Below, in pieces: positions 54,082 through 62,519 of a DNA stretch of 64,000 nt (positions within the stretch are counted from its first letter, which is position 1; each line of letters starts with the position of its first letter). The position numbers and the translations under genes were made by a program. Where the stretch lies: positions 1 to 64,000 of the forward strand of contig JAGOQB010000003.1 in assembly GCA_017991675.1 (NCBI GenBank). Reading direction: 5' to 3'. The notes under the pieces were generated by a model. It was given only the letters and a program-made list of their open reading frames with translations, was not told the DNA's origin and did no database searches. This DNA comes from Phenylobacterium sp. (GTDB lineage Bacteria > Pseudomonadota > Alphaproteobacteria > Caulobacterales > Caulobacteraceae).

Positions 54082-54552
54082 GTGAGCCAGCAGAATCCGG
54101 TCATCCAGCCCCCCAGCCTTCGCCTGAAGGTCGGCGGTCGGTTCGGCGCGATCGATCCCAGCGCCATCGCCAAGGCCGAAGCGGCCCTGAAAAGCCTGTC
54201 CGGCAACTTCGCCCAGTGGCTCTCCGAAGAGGTCATCAAGCTCGACGCGGCGCGTCAGCTCGTCCGCGACGCCGGCGTCACCGCCGAGACCATGGAGACG
54301 CTCTACCTGCGCGCCCACGACCTGAAGGGCCTGGGCACGACCTACGAATTTCCGCTGATCACCCGCATCGGCGCCTCGCTCTGCCGGCTGATCGACGACA
54401 AGGACAAGCGCCTGACCGTACCCTTGCCGCTCGTCGACGCGCACATCGACGCCATCAAGGCCGCCGTCCGCGACAGCATCAAGACCGACGACCATCCCGT
54501 CGGCCGCATCCTGATCGAAGAGCTGGAACGCAAGGTCGCCGCGGCGGCCTGA
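54082..54552 (+). CDS. Histidine phosphotransfer (Hpt) domain protein
   Basis: The 156-residue single-domain protein carries the phosphorylatable His79 in YLRAHDLKGLGTTYEF, the Hpt signature. It has no kinase or receiver domain, so it should shuttle phosphate between a hybrid kinase and a response regulator. A hybrid kinase that lacks its own Hpt domain lies 2.2 kb downstream (56705-58510) and is a candidate partner. The GTG start is preceded by AGGAGG. Confidence 0.9.
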   Translation: MSQQNPVIQPPSLRLKVGGRFGAIDPSAIAKAEAALKSLSGNFAQWLSEEVIKLDAARQLVRDAGVTAETMETLYLRAHDLKGLGTTYEFPLITRIGASLCRLIDDKDKRLTVPLPLVDAHIDAIKAAVRDSIKTDDHPVGRILIEELERKVAAAA

Positions 54553-54556
54553 TCAC

Positions 54557-55330
54557 CTACATCACGTTCGCCAGCGGCTCCTCGACCACGCCGTAGCCGG
54601 CGTCCGGCGGCAGCACCAGAACCTTGCCGCCCGCGCGATCCTGGATCTGCGGCTCGACCGTCACCAGGGTCCGCGCCTTGGCCCGCGCCACGCAATCGTC
54701 TGCGCTGGAGGCCTCGGCCAGCAACTGCACGTTCATGCGCGTGGGGAAGATCACCTTGCGCTCGCCGGTCTGGGCCAGCCGCAGCACCTCGCTCGGGGCG
54801 ATCCACTCGGCATCGACGGTCTCGCGGCCGTCGCAGGCCGCCACCTGGTCGTCCGGCGCATCCACCACATAGAACCAGGTGTCGAACCGCTTCGGGGTCA
54901 GCGGCGGCGTGATCCAGCGCGCGAAAATCGTCAATGCATTCAAATCGATGAGGACGTTCAGCTCACGCACGACATCAAGAAAGGCCAGTTCGCCGCGGTC
55001 GACCTTCAGGCGCACCTCCAGCGGGGCCGCCTCCCCGCCGATCGCCCCGCCGTTCGCCCGCCGGCCCAGCAGGATGCCGGCCTCCTCGAACACCTCGCGG
55101 ATCGCCGCGATCCGCAAGCCCCGCTGCTCGGCGTCGAAGTCCGCCCAGCCCAGCGCCCGCTCGCCCCAGGCTGGATCATGGTCCCCGGCATGGCTCTTGC
55201 CGCCCGGAAACACCAGCGCCCCGGACGCAAAGTCGATCTGGTGATGGCGCTTGACCATCAGCACTTCGAAGGTCGGCGCGTCGCGCAGCAGCAGAATCGT
55301 CGCGGCCGGCTTGATGTCTTGGCTCGTCAT
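54557..55330 (-). CDS. Nudix hydrolase
   Basis: A pyrophosphohydrolase of 257 residues. The Nudix box is visible as IAAIREVFEEAGILLG, with an extra insertion between the leading Gly region (FPGGKSHAGDHDP) and the helix, as in the NUDT7/NUDT19-like group. A linking WITPPLTPKRFDTWFYV segment is also typical. Substrate may be a CoA derivative, which is inferred from that similarity. Its stop lies 4 nt from that of the convergent hpt gene. Confidence 0.88.
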   Translation of the reverse strand: MTSQDIKPAATILLLRDAPTFEVLMVKRHHQIDFASGALVFPGGKSHAGDHDPAWGERALGWADFDAEQRGLRIAAIREVFEEAGILLGRRANGGAIGGEAAPLEVRLKVDRGELAFLDVVRELNVLIDLNALTIFARWITPPLTPKRFDTWFYVVDAPDDQVAACDGRETVDAEWIAPSEVLRLAQTGERKVIFPTRMNVQLLAEASSADDCVARAKARTLVTVEPQIQDRAGGKVLVLPPDAGYGVVEEPLANVM

Positions 55331-55378
55331 GCCGTCAGCTTGGGAGCCGCATCCCCGCTGCGCAAGTATGACCCTAGG

Positions 55379-56542
55379 TCAGGCGCTGGCCTGCCGGGCC
55401 TGCGCCTCGGCGCGATAGGCCGCCCGGGCGTCGGCCGACAGCCGGTCCATCTTGTCGAGCAGGTAGTCGCAGTCTTCGCGGTTGGCGATGTCGACCTGGG
55501 TCAGGAACCGCTGCAGCATCCGCTCCTGAAAGCGCTCGCGGTCGCGCGCCCCGCCGTCGAACTCCATCGAATGATAGGTGTCGACCCCGGCCCGGAACGC
55601 CCCGTACAGCCGCGCCGGCATCCCCGCGCGGTCATAGATCGCCTTCAGTCCCAGCGGCCCGGCGTCGTGGATCATGAGCCAGGTCCGGTGGTGCGGCACG
55701 CTGGCCAGCTCGGCCAGCCCCCACTCCAGGAAGGTCATGTGCCCCTGGGCCAGCGCCCGCAGCAGCAGCGAGGCGGTCAGCCGATCATTCTGGCGCAGAT
55801 GGCCGACGAAGGCCTTCACGTCGCTGGTGCGCCCGGCCTGGTCGACCAGGTCGACGGTCGCGCGCTCCTGCGCCCCCATCGCGATCTCCAGGGCCATCTC
55901 CGCCGAGATCTCATGACGGTTCAGCAGATGGTCGCGCACCTGGTCGCCGACCAGCGCGACCAGCTTCTCGGTCACCGACAGCGGCAGGGCGTCGCGATAG
56001 GCCACCGCCGCCAGCACCCGCTCGGAGCGCTCGAACCGCGCCACGGCGGCGTCCAGGGTCTCTTCGGCGAAATCGGCGTTGTCGTTGGCGCAGGCCGCTT
56101 CGACCGCCCCCTCTTCGCCAAGCTCGACGATGGCGCGCGTCACTGTCTTCGACACTTGCGGCCGCCGGGCCACCGCCACCTGGCGCAGCGGCCCGCCGAT
56201 CCGCACGATCTCGACCAGGTCGACGTCGGTGAACGCCGGCGAGGCGCCGAGGATCGGCATGCAGATCCGCTCGACGTCCTGCGCCAGTCGGACCGCCACG
56301 TCCCGCGGCACCAATGGCGAGCTCTTCAAGGTGACCGACAGCGCCTCACGCACCATTTCGGCGGCGTCGTGGGCCATCACGCGCAGGATCTCCTGGGCGA
56401 GCGCGCGATCCTCGTCGCTGAGCACCGCCGCATCCAGCCGGCGGCAGATCTTGCGGGCCGCGAAGGCGCGCTCGTCCGGCGTCGCGCCCTTGACCAGCGT
56501 GCGGATGTCCTCGTCCGTCAGCGCCGCCCGCGTCGTCGCCAT
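55379..56542 (-). CDS. DUF2336 family protein (second copy)
   Basis: The 387-residue protein has the same helix-rich layout as the paralog at 52071: LVPRDVAVRLAQDVERICMPILG, then FTDVDLVEIVRIGGPLRQVAVARRP and LPLSVTEKLVALVGDQVRDHLLNRH. The start is ATG at 56542. Upstream the frame remains open across the start region of the histidine kinase gene, but that part is a shadow. It lies between the Nudix gene and the divergent hybrid kinase gene. The function of the family is unknown. Confidence 0.8.
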   Translation of the reverse strand: MATTRAALTDEDIRTLVKGATPDERAFAARKICRRLDAAVLSDEDRALAQEILRVMAHDAAEMVREALSVTLKSSPLVPRDVAVRLAQDVERICMPILGASPAFTDVDLVEIVRIGGPLRQVAVARRPQVSKTVTRAIVELGEEGAVEAACANDNADFAEETLDAAVARFERSERVLAAVAYRDALPLSVTEKLVALVGDQVRDHLLNRHEISAEMALEIAMGAQERATVDLVDQAGRTSDVKAFVGHLRQNDRLTASLLLRALAQGHMTFLEWGLAELASVPHHRTWLMIHDAGPLGLKAIYDRAGMPARLYGAFRAGVDTYHSMEFDGGARDRERFQERMLQRFLTQVDIANREDCDYLLDKMDRLSADARAAYRAEAQARQASA

Positions 56543-56593
56543 AGCCCCTGCCCCAGATGAGGGCCAAGACCCCCGCCAAAAGGATAATCTAAG

Positions 56594-56605
56594 GTTAAGC
56601 TTAAC
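56594..56605. promoter_or_regulatory. 12-bp palindrome upstream of the hybrid kinase
   Basis: A perfect palindrome GTTAAGCTTAAC lies between divergent DUF2336 and hybrid-kinase genes, 52 nt and 100 nt from their starts. It contains two TTAA words but not at the N7 spacing needed for a CtrA site. Confidence 0.35.
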
Positions 56606-56704
56606 GAACAGTTGCCCCTCAAGCTGTGGATTTACGATGTCGCGTAACTGATCGCGAACCCTGCCGCCGTATGGTTTCCACCAGCCGCCGAGGGAACCCG
56701 ATTC

Positions 56705-58510
56705 ATGCTGGTCGAGACCGAGAATTCCAGGGCCCGAGGCGGGGCGTCGGTCACCCAGCAGGCCCTCGAAACTCAGACGTCGCTTCTGCCCTACGCCCTG
56801 GCCGTGTTCGCGGTCAGCCTGCCCATGCTGGTCTGGGCCGGCGCCTACGCCAGCAACGCCGTCTGGATGACCGGCACCTTTGCGATCTTCGCCATCGCCT
56901 GGGGCGTGTTCTACGCCGCCGTGAACTGGCTGAAGAAGCCCCAGGCGCTCGCCGACCTGCACAGGCGCGGCCAGGTGCATATCGTCTGCGGCCTGATCTG
57001 GGCCGTCGCGGTCGCCCAGATCGCCGCCTTCGGCGACGGCGCGGGGCCGGCCCGCAACGAGCTGATGCTGATTTCGGTGGCGGCCGCCGTCATCGTCATC
57101 TTCTTCACCGCGCCCTGGCTGCCCAGCCTGCTGATCGTCGGCATGGCCACCGCCGCCGGGCCGCTCTACTTCCTGATGCGCCATCCGGACGATCGAGCCC
57201 TGGCCCAGCTGGCCATGGGGGCCATCGCCCTGGCCCTCGCCCTCTCGATGATCCTCAACCGCATCCTGCGCCGCCAGTTCGCCCTGGCCGCCGAGCGCGA
57301 AGTGCTGATCGCCGACCGCGACCTGCGCATGGACCAGGCGCGCCATCTCGCCCAGTCCAAGTCCGACCTGGTCGCCACGCTCAGCCACGAGATCCGCAAC
57401 GGCCTGACCGGCGTCGCCCACGTGCTCGCCTCGGCCGTCGGCCACAACGGCCGCAGCGCGCCCTCGCGCGAACAGCTGTCCGCCGCCCTCGACGCGGCCA
57501 ACGATCTGATCGCGGTGCTCAACACCACCCTCGACTCCGAGACCGCCGAGGCCGGCCGCCTGGAGGTCGACACCCACGCCTTCGACGCCGTCGCCCTGAT
57601 CCGCGACCTGGTGATCCTCAACCGCCCGAACGCCGCCGCCCGCGGGCTCGAGCTGTCGCTCCACGTCGCCTCCGACCTGGCGGTGATGGAGACCGGCGCG
57701 ACCATGGCCGACGCCCACCGTGCGCGCCAGATCCTCGCCAACCTGCTCGGCAACGCCTTGAAGTTCACCATCCGCGGCCGGGTCGAGGCCCGGGTCGAGC
57801 TGGCCGCTCCGGGGCGGCTCTCAATCGAGATCGCCGACACTGGACCGGGCCTGGCCAAGGAAGAACTCGAGCAGGCCTTCGAGCCCTTCAACCGCATCGC
57901 CCGCACCAGCGCCGGCACCTCTGGCGCCGGGCTTGGCCTGTCCCTCTCGCGCCAGCTGGCCCGCCTGATGGGCGGCGAGCTGTCGGCTCACAGCGCCGTT
58001 GGGGTCGGGTCCTGCTTCCGCCTGGAGCTGCCCTTCAACGCCGACGCCCAGCCGGAACGCGAGTTGGACGCCCCGGTCGAGCTGGCCGCGGCGCTTCCCG
58101 AGGCGCGCCAGCGCATGCGCGTGCTGATCGCCGAGGACGACGCCCTCAACGCGGCCATGCTGCGCGCCGTGATCGAACAGCTCGGTCACCAGGTCGTCCA
58201 CGCCGTTGACGGGCGCCGCGCCCTCGACCTGGCCCGCGTCTGCGAATTCGACCTGTTGATGATCGACGGGCGGATGCCCAACCTCGACGGCCCGGCCGCC
58301 ATCGCCGCCATCCGCGAGCTGGACGGCGACAACGCCCAGGCGCCGATCGTCGCCGTGATCGGCGGCGACGCCGACGAGGCCGAGGAGTGCTCCCGGGCCG
58401 GGGCCGACGTCGTGCTGCGCAAGCCGGTCAGCGTCGCCGCGGTCGCCCGCGCGGTCGCCGACGCCGTCGCCCTCGAGCGCGACGCCCCACCGGCCCGGGC
58501 CTTCGCCTAG
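56705..58510 (+). CDS. Hybrid histidine kinase with C-terminal receiver domain
   Basis: A membrane-bound sensor of 601 residues. N-terminal six or so hydrophobic helices (about residues 27-185) are followed by a short coil, a HisKA domain with His228 in TLSHEIRNGL, an ATPase domain with ILANLLGNALKFT (N box) and IADTGPGLAKEELEQAF, and a receiver with the phospho-acceptor Asp521 (LMIDGRMPNLDG) and Lys573 (LRKPVS). It lacks an Hpt domain. The stop codon is the first triplet of a hairpin repeat. GAGGGAA precedes the start. Confidence 0.93.
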   Translation: MLVETENSRARGGASVTQQALETQTSLLPYALAVFAVSLPMLVWAGAYASNAVWMTGTFAIFAIAWGVFYAAVNWLKKPQALADLHRRGQVHIVCGLIWAVAVAQIAAFGDGAGPARNELMLISVAAAVIVIFFTAPWLPSLLIVGMATAAGPLYFLMRHPDDRALAQLAMGAIALALALSMILNRILRRQFALAAEREVLIADRDLRMDQARHLAQSKSDLVATLSHEIRNGLTGVAHVLASAVGHNGRSAPSREQLSAALDAANDLIAVLNTTLDSETAEAGRLEVDTHAFDAVALIRDLVILNRPNAAARGLELSLHVASDLAVMETGATMADAHRARQILANLLGNALKFTIRGRVEARVELAAPGRLSIEIADTGPGLAKEELEQAFEPFNRIARTSAGTSGAGLGLSLSRQLARLMGGELSAHSAVGVGSCFRLELPFNADAQPERELDAPVELAAALPEARQRMRVLIAEDDALNAAMLRAVIEQLGHQVVHAVDGRRALDLARVCEFDLLMIDGRMPNLDGPAAIAAIRELDGDNAQAPIVAVIGGDADEAEECSRAGADVVLRKPVSVAAVARAVADAVALERDAPPARAFA

Positions 58511-58625
58511 ACCCTGTCCCGGTTGGCTTGAATCAAGCCGACCGGGATGAACAGGGTCGATTCTCTGTATTTAGAGCCCTTCCTACCCGCTCACGCTGAT
58601 CCATCGTGAGTGCGAAGGGCTCTAG
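58508..58625. repeat. Dispersed hairpin repeat, copy 2 (complete)
   Basis: The repeat contains two hairpins. A (58510-58558): outer arms GACCCTGT/ACAGGGTC and inner arms CCCGGTTGGCTTGA/TCAAGCCGACCGGG. B (58572-58624): outer arms TAGAGCCCTTC/GAAGGGCTCTA and inner CTCACG/CGTGAG. It starts with the TAG stop of the kinase gene and resembles copy 1 at 4263-4345 in its first half and its end. It lies between the kinase and CaiB-type genes and could also act as a transcription stop. Confidence 0.82.
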
Positions 58626-58697
58626 GCTGACGTCCGGGCAGACTTGAGGCTGCGCCGCCTCGCCGCCAAGATGCCTCCAACAACAAGGGAGGCGCGC

Positions 58698-59894
58698 GTG
58701 CTGCTGCAGGGTCTGAAGGTCGTCGAGTTCGCCTCCTACATCGCCGCGCCCGGCGCCGGCGGCGTCCTGGCCGATTGGGGCGCGGAGGTCATCAAGGTCG
58801 AGCGGCCCGAGGGCGACCCGATGCGCCACGTGTTCGGCGACGCCAAGAGCGAGCTCTCCGGCAACCCGACCTTCGGCCTCGACAATCGCGGCAAGCGCGC
58901 CGTGGTGCTCGACATCGGCAAGCCGGAGGGCCGCGACGCTCTCGCCCGCCTGGCGGCCCAGGCCGACGTTTTCCTGACCAATGTCCGCCCCGCCGCGCTC
59001 AAGCGCGCCGGCCTCGACGAGGCGAGCCTGCGGGCGGCCAATCCGCGGCTGATCTACGCCATGGTCACCGGCTACGGGCTCGATGGGCCGGACGCGGCCA
59101 AGCCCGGCTTCGACGTCACCGCCTTCTGGTCGCGGGCGGGCGTGGCCCACATGCATGCGCCCAAGGGCTCGGACCCGTTCATCCTGCGCACCGGCGTCGG
59201 CGACCACATGACCTCGCTGGCCACCGTCTCGGCGATCCTGGCGGCGGTCTACGAGCGCGAGCGGACCGGTGTCGGACGCGTGGTTCAGACCTCGCTGCTG
59301 GCGACCGGCGTCTACGCCGTCGGCTCCGACCTCGCCGTCCAGCTGGCCTTCGGCAAGCTCGCCTCCAACCGACCGCGCAGCGCCCCGTTCGACCCGCTGG
59401 CCAACTTCTACCGCAGTCGCGACGGCCATTGGTTCGTGCTCAATCCGCGCGGGGCGAGCAACGACTGGCAGGTGCTCTGCCAGACCTTCGAGCGCCCCGA
59501 CCTGCCGCTTGATGCGCGTTTCGCCACCGGCAAGGTCCGCCGGCAGAACAGCGCCGCCCTGGTCGAACAGCTCGACGCGACCTTCGGCGGCCTCGACTAC
59601 GCCGAGATCACCCGACGCCTCGACGAAGCCGACCAGGTCTGGGCGCCGGTCCAGACCCCGGCCCAGGTCGTCGCCGACCCGCAGGCCGCCGCCGCCGGCG
59701 CCTTCGTCGAGATCGAGGACGGCCAGGGCGGGGCCTATCGCTCTCCTGCCGCGCCGGCCCGCTTCCCCGGGGCCGACGCCGAGCGCCGCCCGCCGGCGCC
59801 TGGCCTGGGCGAGCACACCCGCGAAGTGCTGTCCGAGATCGGTTATTCGCCGGCCGAGATCGAGGCCATGCTCAGCGCCGGGGCCGCCGCCTAA
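58698..59894 (+). CDS. CaiB/BaiF family CoA transferase
   Basis: A class III CoA transferase of 398 residues. The N-terminal Rossmann-like segment (LKVVEFASYIAAPGAGGVLADWGAEVIKVE), the Asp-containing GFDVTAFWSRAG (probable catalytic Asp) and HMTSLATVSAILAAVYERERTGVG are typical. GTG at 58698 has GGGAGG 6 nt before it, which decides the start over a longer frame to 58644. The substrate acid is unknown. Its TAA and the TAG of the convergent SLT gene share four bases. Confidence 0.9.
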   Translation: MLLQGLKVVEFASYIAAPGAGGVLADWGAEVIKVERPEGDPMRHVFGDAKSELSGNPTFGLDNRGKRAVVLDIGKPEGRDALARLAAQADVFLTNVRPAALKRAGLDEASLRAANPRLIYAMVTGYGLDGPDAAKPGFDVTAFWSRAGVAHMHAPKGSDPFILRTGVGDHMTSLATVSAILAAVYERERTGVGRVVQTSLLATGVYAVGSDLAVQLAFGKLASNRPRSAPFDPLANFYRSRDGHWFVLNPRGASNDWQVLCQTFERPDLPLDARFATGKVRRQNSAALVEQLDATFGGLDYAEITRRLDEADQVWAPVQTPAQVVADPQAAAAGAFVEIEDGQGGAYRSPAAPARFPGADAERRPPAPGLGEHTREVLSEIGYSPAEIEAMLSAGAAA

Positions 59895-60718
59895 CTGGCC
59901 TTATCGCGCGCCTCGGACAGAACGCGCAGCATCTCGCTGGTGAACAGCGACCCGGTCATCCGCTGGCCGGCGCTGGCGTCGTCGTCGGCCTTGGTCCCGC
60001 GTAGGATCAGGTCGACCATCGCATCCTGGCTGGCCTGCAGGGCCTGCTGCCGGGCCGAGGCGTACTGCACGAACTTGGTGTCGGCCGGAGCGGCCTGACG
60101 CTGGCCGGTCGCGGCCGGGCCGTGCGCGCCCTTGGTCAGGTTCGCATAGACCTCCGACACCGTCGCCGCGCGCCCGTCGCGATAGAAGATCGAGCGGTTG
60201 GCGCTGGCCGCGTCCGGGAACATCGCCGCCGCGCTCGCGCCCGGCTGACTGCGCACGGCCTCGATCAGCCGCGCCGAGCCCTGCGGCCCCAGGAAATGGG
60301 CGGCGTAGAGTTCGCCGGCGGTCGGCGCGCGGCCAACCCGGCCCTTCAGGTACGAGGCGTGATCGGAGGTCAGCTCCCCGGCCATCAGCGAGGCGGCGTG
60401 CGGGTCCAACCGCAGGTCCATCACCGCCTTGCGCGCCTCGGCCCCCGCCACCCGGTAGCGGCCGTCCGCCCCCTTGGTGATCAGTTCGGAGTAGCGCGCG
60501 TAGCCATACTTGGCCCCGTGCTGCTTGAGGGTCGCCAGCCAGGTCTGCTCGACGAACTGGAACAGGCCCGCCGCCGACGAAGTCGGGGCCTTGGCGCGCG
60601 GATTGTAGCCGCTCTCGCGCGCGGCGGTCTTCATGAGGAACGTGAAATCGACGCCAGTGGCGTTCGAGGCCCGCTGGATCGCGGCCTCCACAACTCCCCT
60701 GATTCCCTCGATCGCCAT
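59891..60718 (-). CDS. Transglycosylase SLT-type lysozyme-fold protein
   Basis: The 275-residue protein has the lysozyme-like pattern KTAARESGYNPRAKAPTSSA followed by GLFQFVEQTWLATL, with a catalytic Glu in ARESGYNP, and a long C-terminal tail rich in Ala/Gln. It lacks an obvious signal peptide. Such proteins cleave peptidoglycan to let appendages or secretion machines pass the wall. The start MAIEGIRGVVEAA at 60718 is preferred over a frame to 60760. A CtrA-like box stands 24-38 nt upstream. Confidence 0.82.
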   Translation of the reverse strand: MAIEGIRGVVEAAIQRASNATGVDFTFLMKTAARESGYNPRAKAPTSSAAGLFQFVEQTWLATLKQHGAKYGYARYSELITKGADGRYRVAGAEARKAVMDLRLDPHAASLMAGELTSDHASYLKGRVGRAPTAGELYAAHFLGPQGSARLIEAVRSQPGASAAAMFPDAASANRSIFYRDGRAATVSEVYANLTKGAHGPAATGQRQAAPADTKFVQYASARQQALQASQDAMVDLILRGTKADDDASAGQRMTGSLFTSEMLRVLSEARDKAS

Positions 60719-60741
60719 GGGCCAGATGTGCCCCGACATGG

Positions 60742-60756
60742 TTAACGCGTCGCTAA
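60742..60756. promoter_or_regulatory. CtrA-like binding site between SLT gene and aldo-keto reductase
   Basis: The plus strand reads TTAA-CGCGTCG-CTAA, one mismatch from the CtrA consensus TTAA-N7-TTAA, and is followed by CCAT. The site lies within a larger inverted repeat CATGGTTA-N9-TAACCATG (60737-60761). On the minus strand it reads TTAG-N7-TTAACCAT. It is 24-38 nt upstream of the SLT start, which would suit a promoter with a very short leader, and about 82 nt upstream of the aldo-keto reductase start. Confidence 0.5.
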
Positions 60757-60837
60757 CCATGTTCTTTGGGGGCGGCGACTTGCGCCCCGCGCGGCGGCTC
60801 CCGATCTTGCGCTTCCCATCTTCCGCGAGGACCGCCG

Positions 60838-61659
60838 ATGACCCAGCCGCTGACCACCTTCAACGACGGGGCGGCGTTGCCCCAGCTTGGCCTCGGCGTG
60901 TGGCAGGTGCCCGATGACGAAGCCGCTGTGATCGTTCAGACGGCGATCGACGCCGGCTACCGTCATGTCGACACCGCCGCCATCTACCAGAACGAAAAGG
61001 GCGTCGGTGAGGGCCTGAAGCGGGCCGCGGCCGGCGGCGAGGTGGCGGTGACCACCAAGCTCTGGAACGAGAGCCAAGGCTACGACCGCGCGCTCAAGGC
61101 CTTCGATAAGTCGCTCCAGCGGCTCGGCCGCGACAGCGTCGACCTCTACCTGATCCATTGGCCCTGCCCGGCCCAGGACCTCTACGTCGAAAGCTGGAAA
61201 GCGCTGGTCCGCCTCAAGGAGGAAGGCCGCGCCAAGTCGATCGGCGTCTCCAACTTCACCGCCGACCACCTGCGCCGCATTGCCGGCGAGACCGGCGTCG
61301 CCCCGGCCGTCAACCAGGTCGAACTGCACCCACGCTTCCAACAGACCGCCCTGCGCGCCGCGCACCAGGAACTCGGCGTCGTCACCGAATGCTGGAGCCC
61401 CCTCGGCCAGGGCAAGGTCCTGCAAGACCCGGTGATCGGCAAGATCGCCGCCAAGCACGGCAAGACCCCGGCCCAGGCGATCATCCGCTGGCACCTCGAC
61501 AGCGGCTTCCTGGTGATCCCGAAATCGGCCGACCCTGGCCGCCTGCGCCAGAACTTCGACGTCTTCGATTTCGCCCTCGACGCCGAGGACATGGCCGCCT
61601 TCGCAACGCTCGACGCCGCCGACGGCCGCATCGGCCCGGACCCGCTGACCTTCGGCTAA
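60838..61659 (+). CDS. Aldo-keto reductase (2,5-diketo-D-gluconate reductase type)
   Basis: An NADPH-dependent oxidoreductase of 273 residues, TIM barrel. The catalytic tetrad is visible: Asp and Tyr in [14 protein letters not shown], Lys in VTTKLWNES, His in LIHWPCPAQ. The coenzyme-binding segment [20 protein letters not shown] is near the end. The protein fits the DkgA/DkgB/YafB group. ATG 60838 has GAGG upstream; the extra open codons before it are ignored. Substrate unknown. Confidence 0.92.
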   Translation: MTQPLTTFNDGAALPQLGLGVWQVPDDEAAVIVQTAIDAGYRHVDTAAIYQNEKGVGEGLKRAAAGGEVAVTTKLWNESQGYDRALKAFDKSLQRLGRDSVDLYLIHWPCPAQDLYVESWKALVRLKEEGRAKSIGVSNFTADHLRRIAGETGVAPAVNQVELHPRFQQTALRAAHQELGVVTECWSPLGQGKVLQDPVIGKIAAKHGKTPAQAIIRWHLDSGFLVIPKSADPGRLRQNFDVFDFALDAEDMAAFATLDAADGRIGPDPLTFG

Positions 61660-61789
61660 ATCCTCGCGCGGGGCGGCGGCGCCACTTGGTCACCGCCCCG
61701 CCATCGTTGCGCTTCCCAATGGCCAAGCTTCGGACACGATCGCGGCGCGACCCTTTGTTTCAGCGACGAAAAACAAAGGGAGGTCGCCC

Positions 61790-62470
61790 ATGGTCATCCG
61801 TCAGTTCCTGCCGGTCGCGCTCGGCCCGTCGAAGCCTCGTTCCGGCCGATCTCCGGCCGTCACCGCGGCCATCGCCCTGTCCGTGATCATCCACGGCGGC
61901 CTGGCCGCCTACCTCGCCGTCAAGACCTGGACGCCGCCCGAGCCTGAGGCCCTGCCGGAAGGCCCGATCATCACCGTCGAGACCTGGACCCCGCCGCCCC
62001 CGCCGCAGCAGCCGAAGGCCCAGCCGCAGGACCGTCCGGCCTCGCCCCGGCCGCCGGTCGCCCTCGACCTGCCGTTCGCCACGCCGGCGCCGATCCCCAT
62101 GGCCCCGGTCCCGGCGCCCGCGCCAGCCGAGCCGCCGACCACCCTAGGCCCGCCGGCCACGCCGCCCCCCGCCGCGATCGTCGCCCCCAATTGGCTGAAA
62201 CGCCCCGGCGCCTCGGAGCTCGCGCGCTTCTATCCGGACTCCGCCCAGCGGCGCGGGATCGGCGGCACGGCGACGATCTCCTGCCAGGTCAGCGCCGCAG
62301 GCATGCTCAGCGGCTGTTCGGTCGCCCGCGAATCCCCGGCCGACGAAGGCTTCGGCCGCGCGGCGCTCAAGCTCGCGCCTTACTTTCGGATGAGTCCGAT
62401 GACCCGCGACGGCCAACCGGTGGAAGGCGGCACGGTCCAGATCCCGATCCGCTTCAACCTCGGCGGTTGA
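61790..62470 (+). CDS. tonB: Energy transducer TonB
   Basis: The 226-residue protein has one N-terminal membrane helix (about residues 24-44, [21 protein letters not shown] with the SVIIH motif), a Pro-rich periplasmic stretch with Pro runs (about residues 48-130) and a C-terminal TonB domain ([20 protein letters not shown], then [16 protein letters not shown]). It couples inner-membrane proton force to TonB-dependent outer-membrane receptors. No exbB/exbD gene is adjacent. GGGAGG stands upstream. Confidence 0.92.
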   Translation: MVIRQFLPVALGPSKPRSGRSPAVTAAIALSVIIHGGLAAYLAVKTWTPPEPEALPEGPIITVETWTPPPPPQQPKAQPQDRPASPRPPVALDLPFATPAPIPMAPVPAPAPAEPPTTLGPPATPPPAAIVAPNWLKRPGASELARFYPDSAQRRGIGGTATISCQVSAAGMLSGCSVARESPADEGFGRAALKLAPYFRMSPMTRDGQPVEGGTVQIPIRFNLGG

Positions 62471-62481
62471 AGACTTGAGAA

Positions 62482-62514
62482 ATGACCCGCCGCGCTCTCG
62501 GCCCGGCGGGTCAT
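62482..62514. terminator. Hairpin between convergent tonB and PEP-CTERM genes
   Basis: A perfect 11-bp stem ATGACCCGCCG/CGGCGGGTCAT surrounds an 11-nt loop between two convergent stop codons. It has no U-run on either side, so it may be a weak or Rho-assisted stop for both genes. Confidence 0.5.
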
Positions 62515-62519
62515 CCAGG

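Noticed and set aside
56589..56605. Possible CtrA site in CTAAGGTTAAGCTTAAC
   Set aside because: TTAA-like words are 8 or 2 nt apart, not the 7 nt needed; kept only as a palindrome.
56543..57718. 5' extension of the second DUF2336 frame into the histidine kinase gene
   Set aside because: It is antisense to the kinase membrane domain; the ATG at 56542 gives the usual family length.
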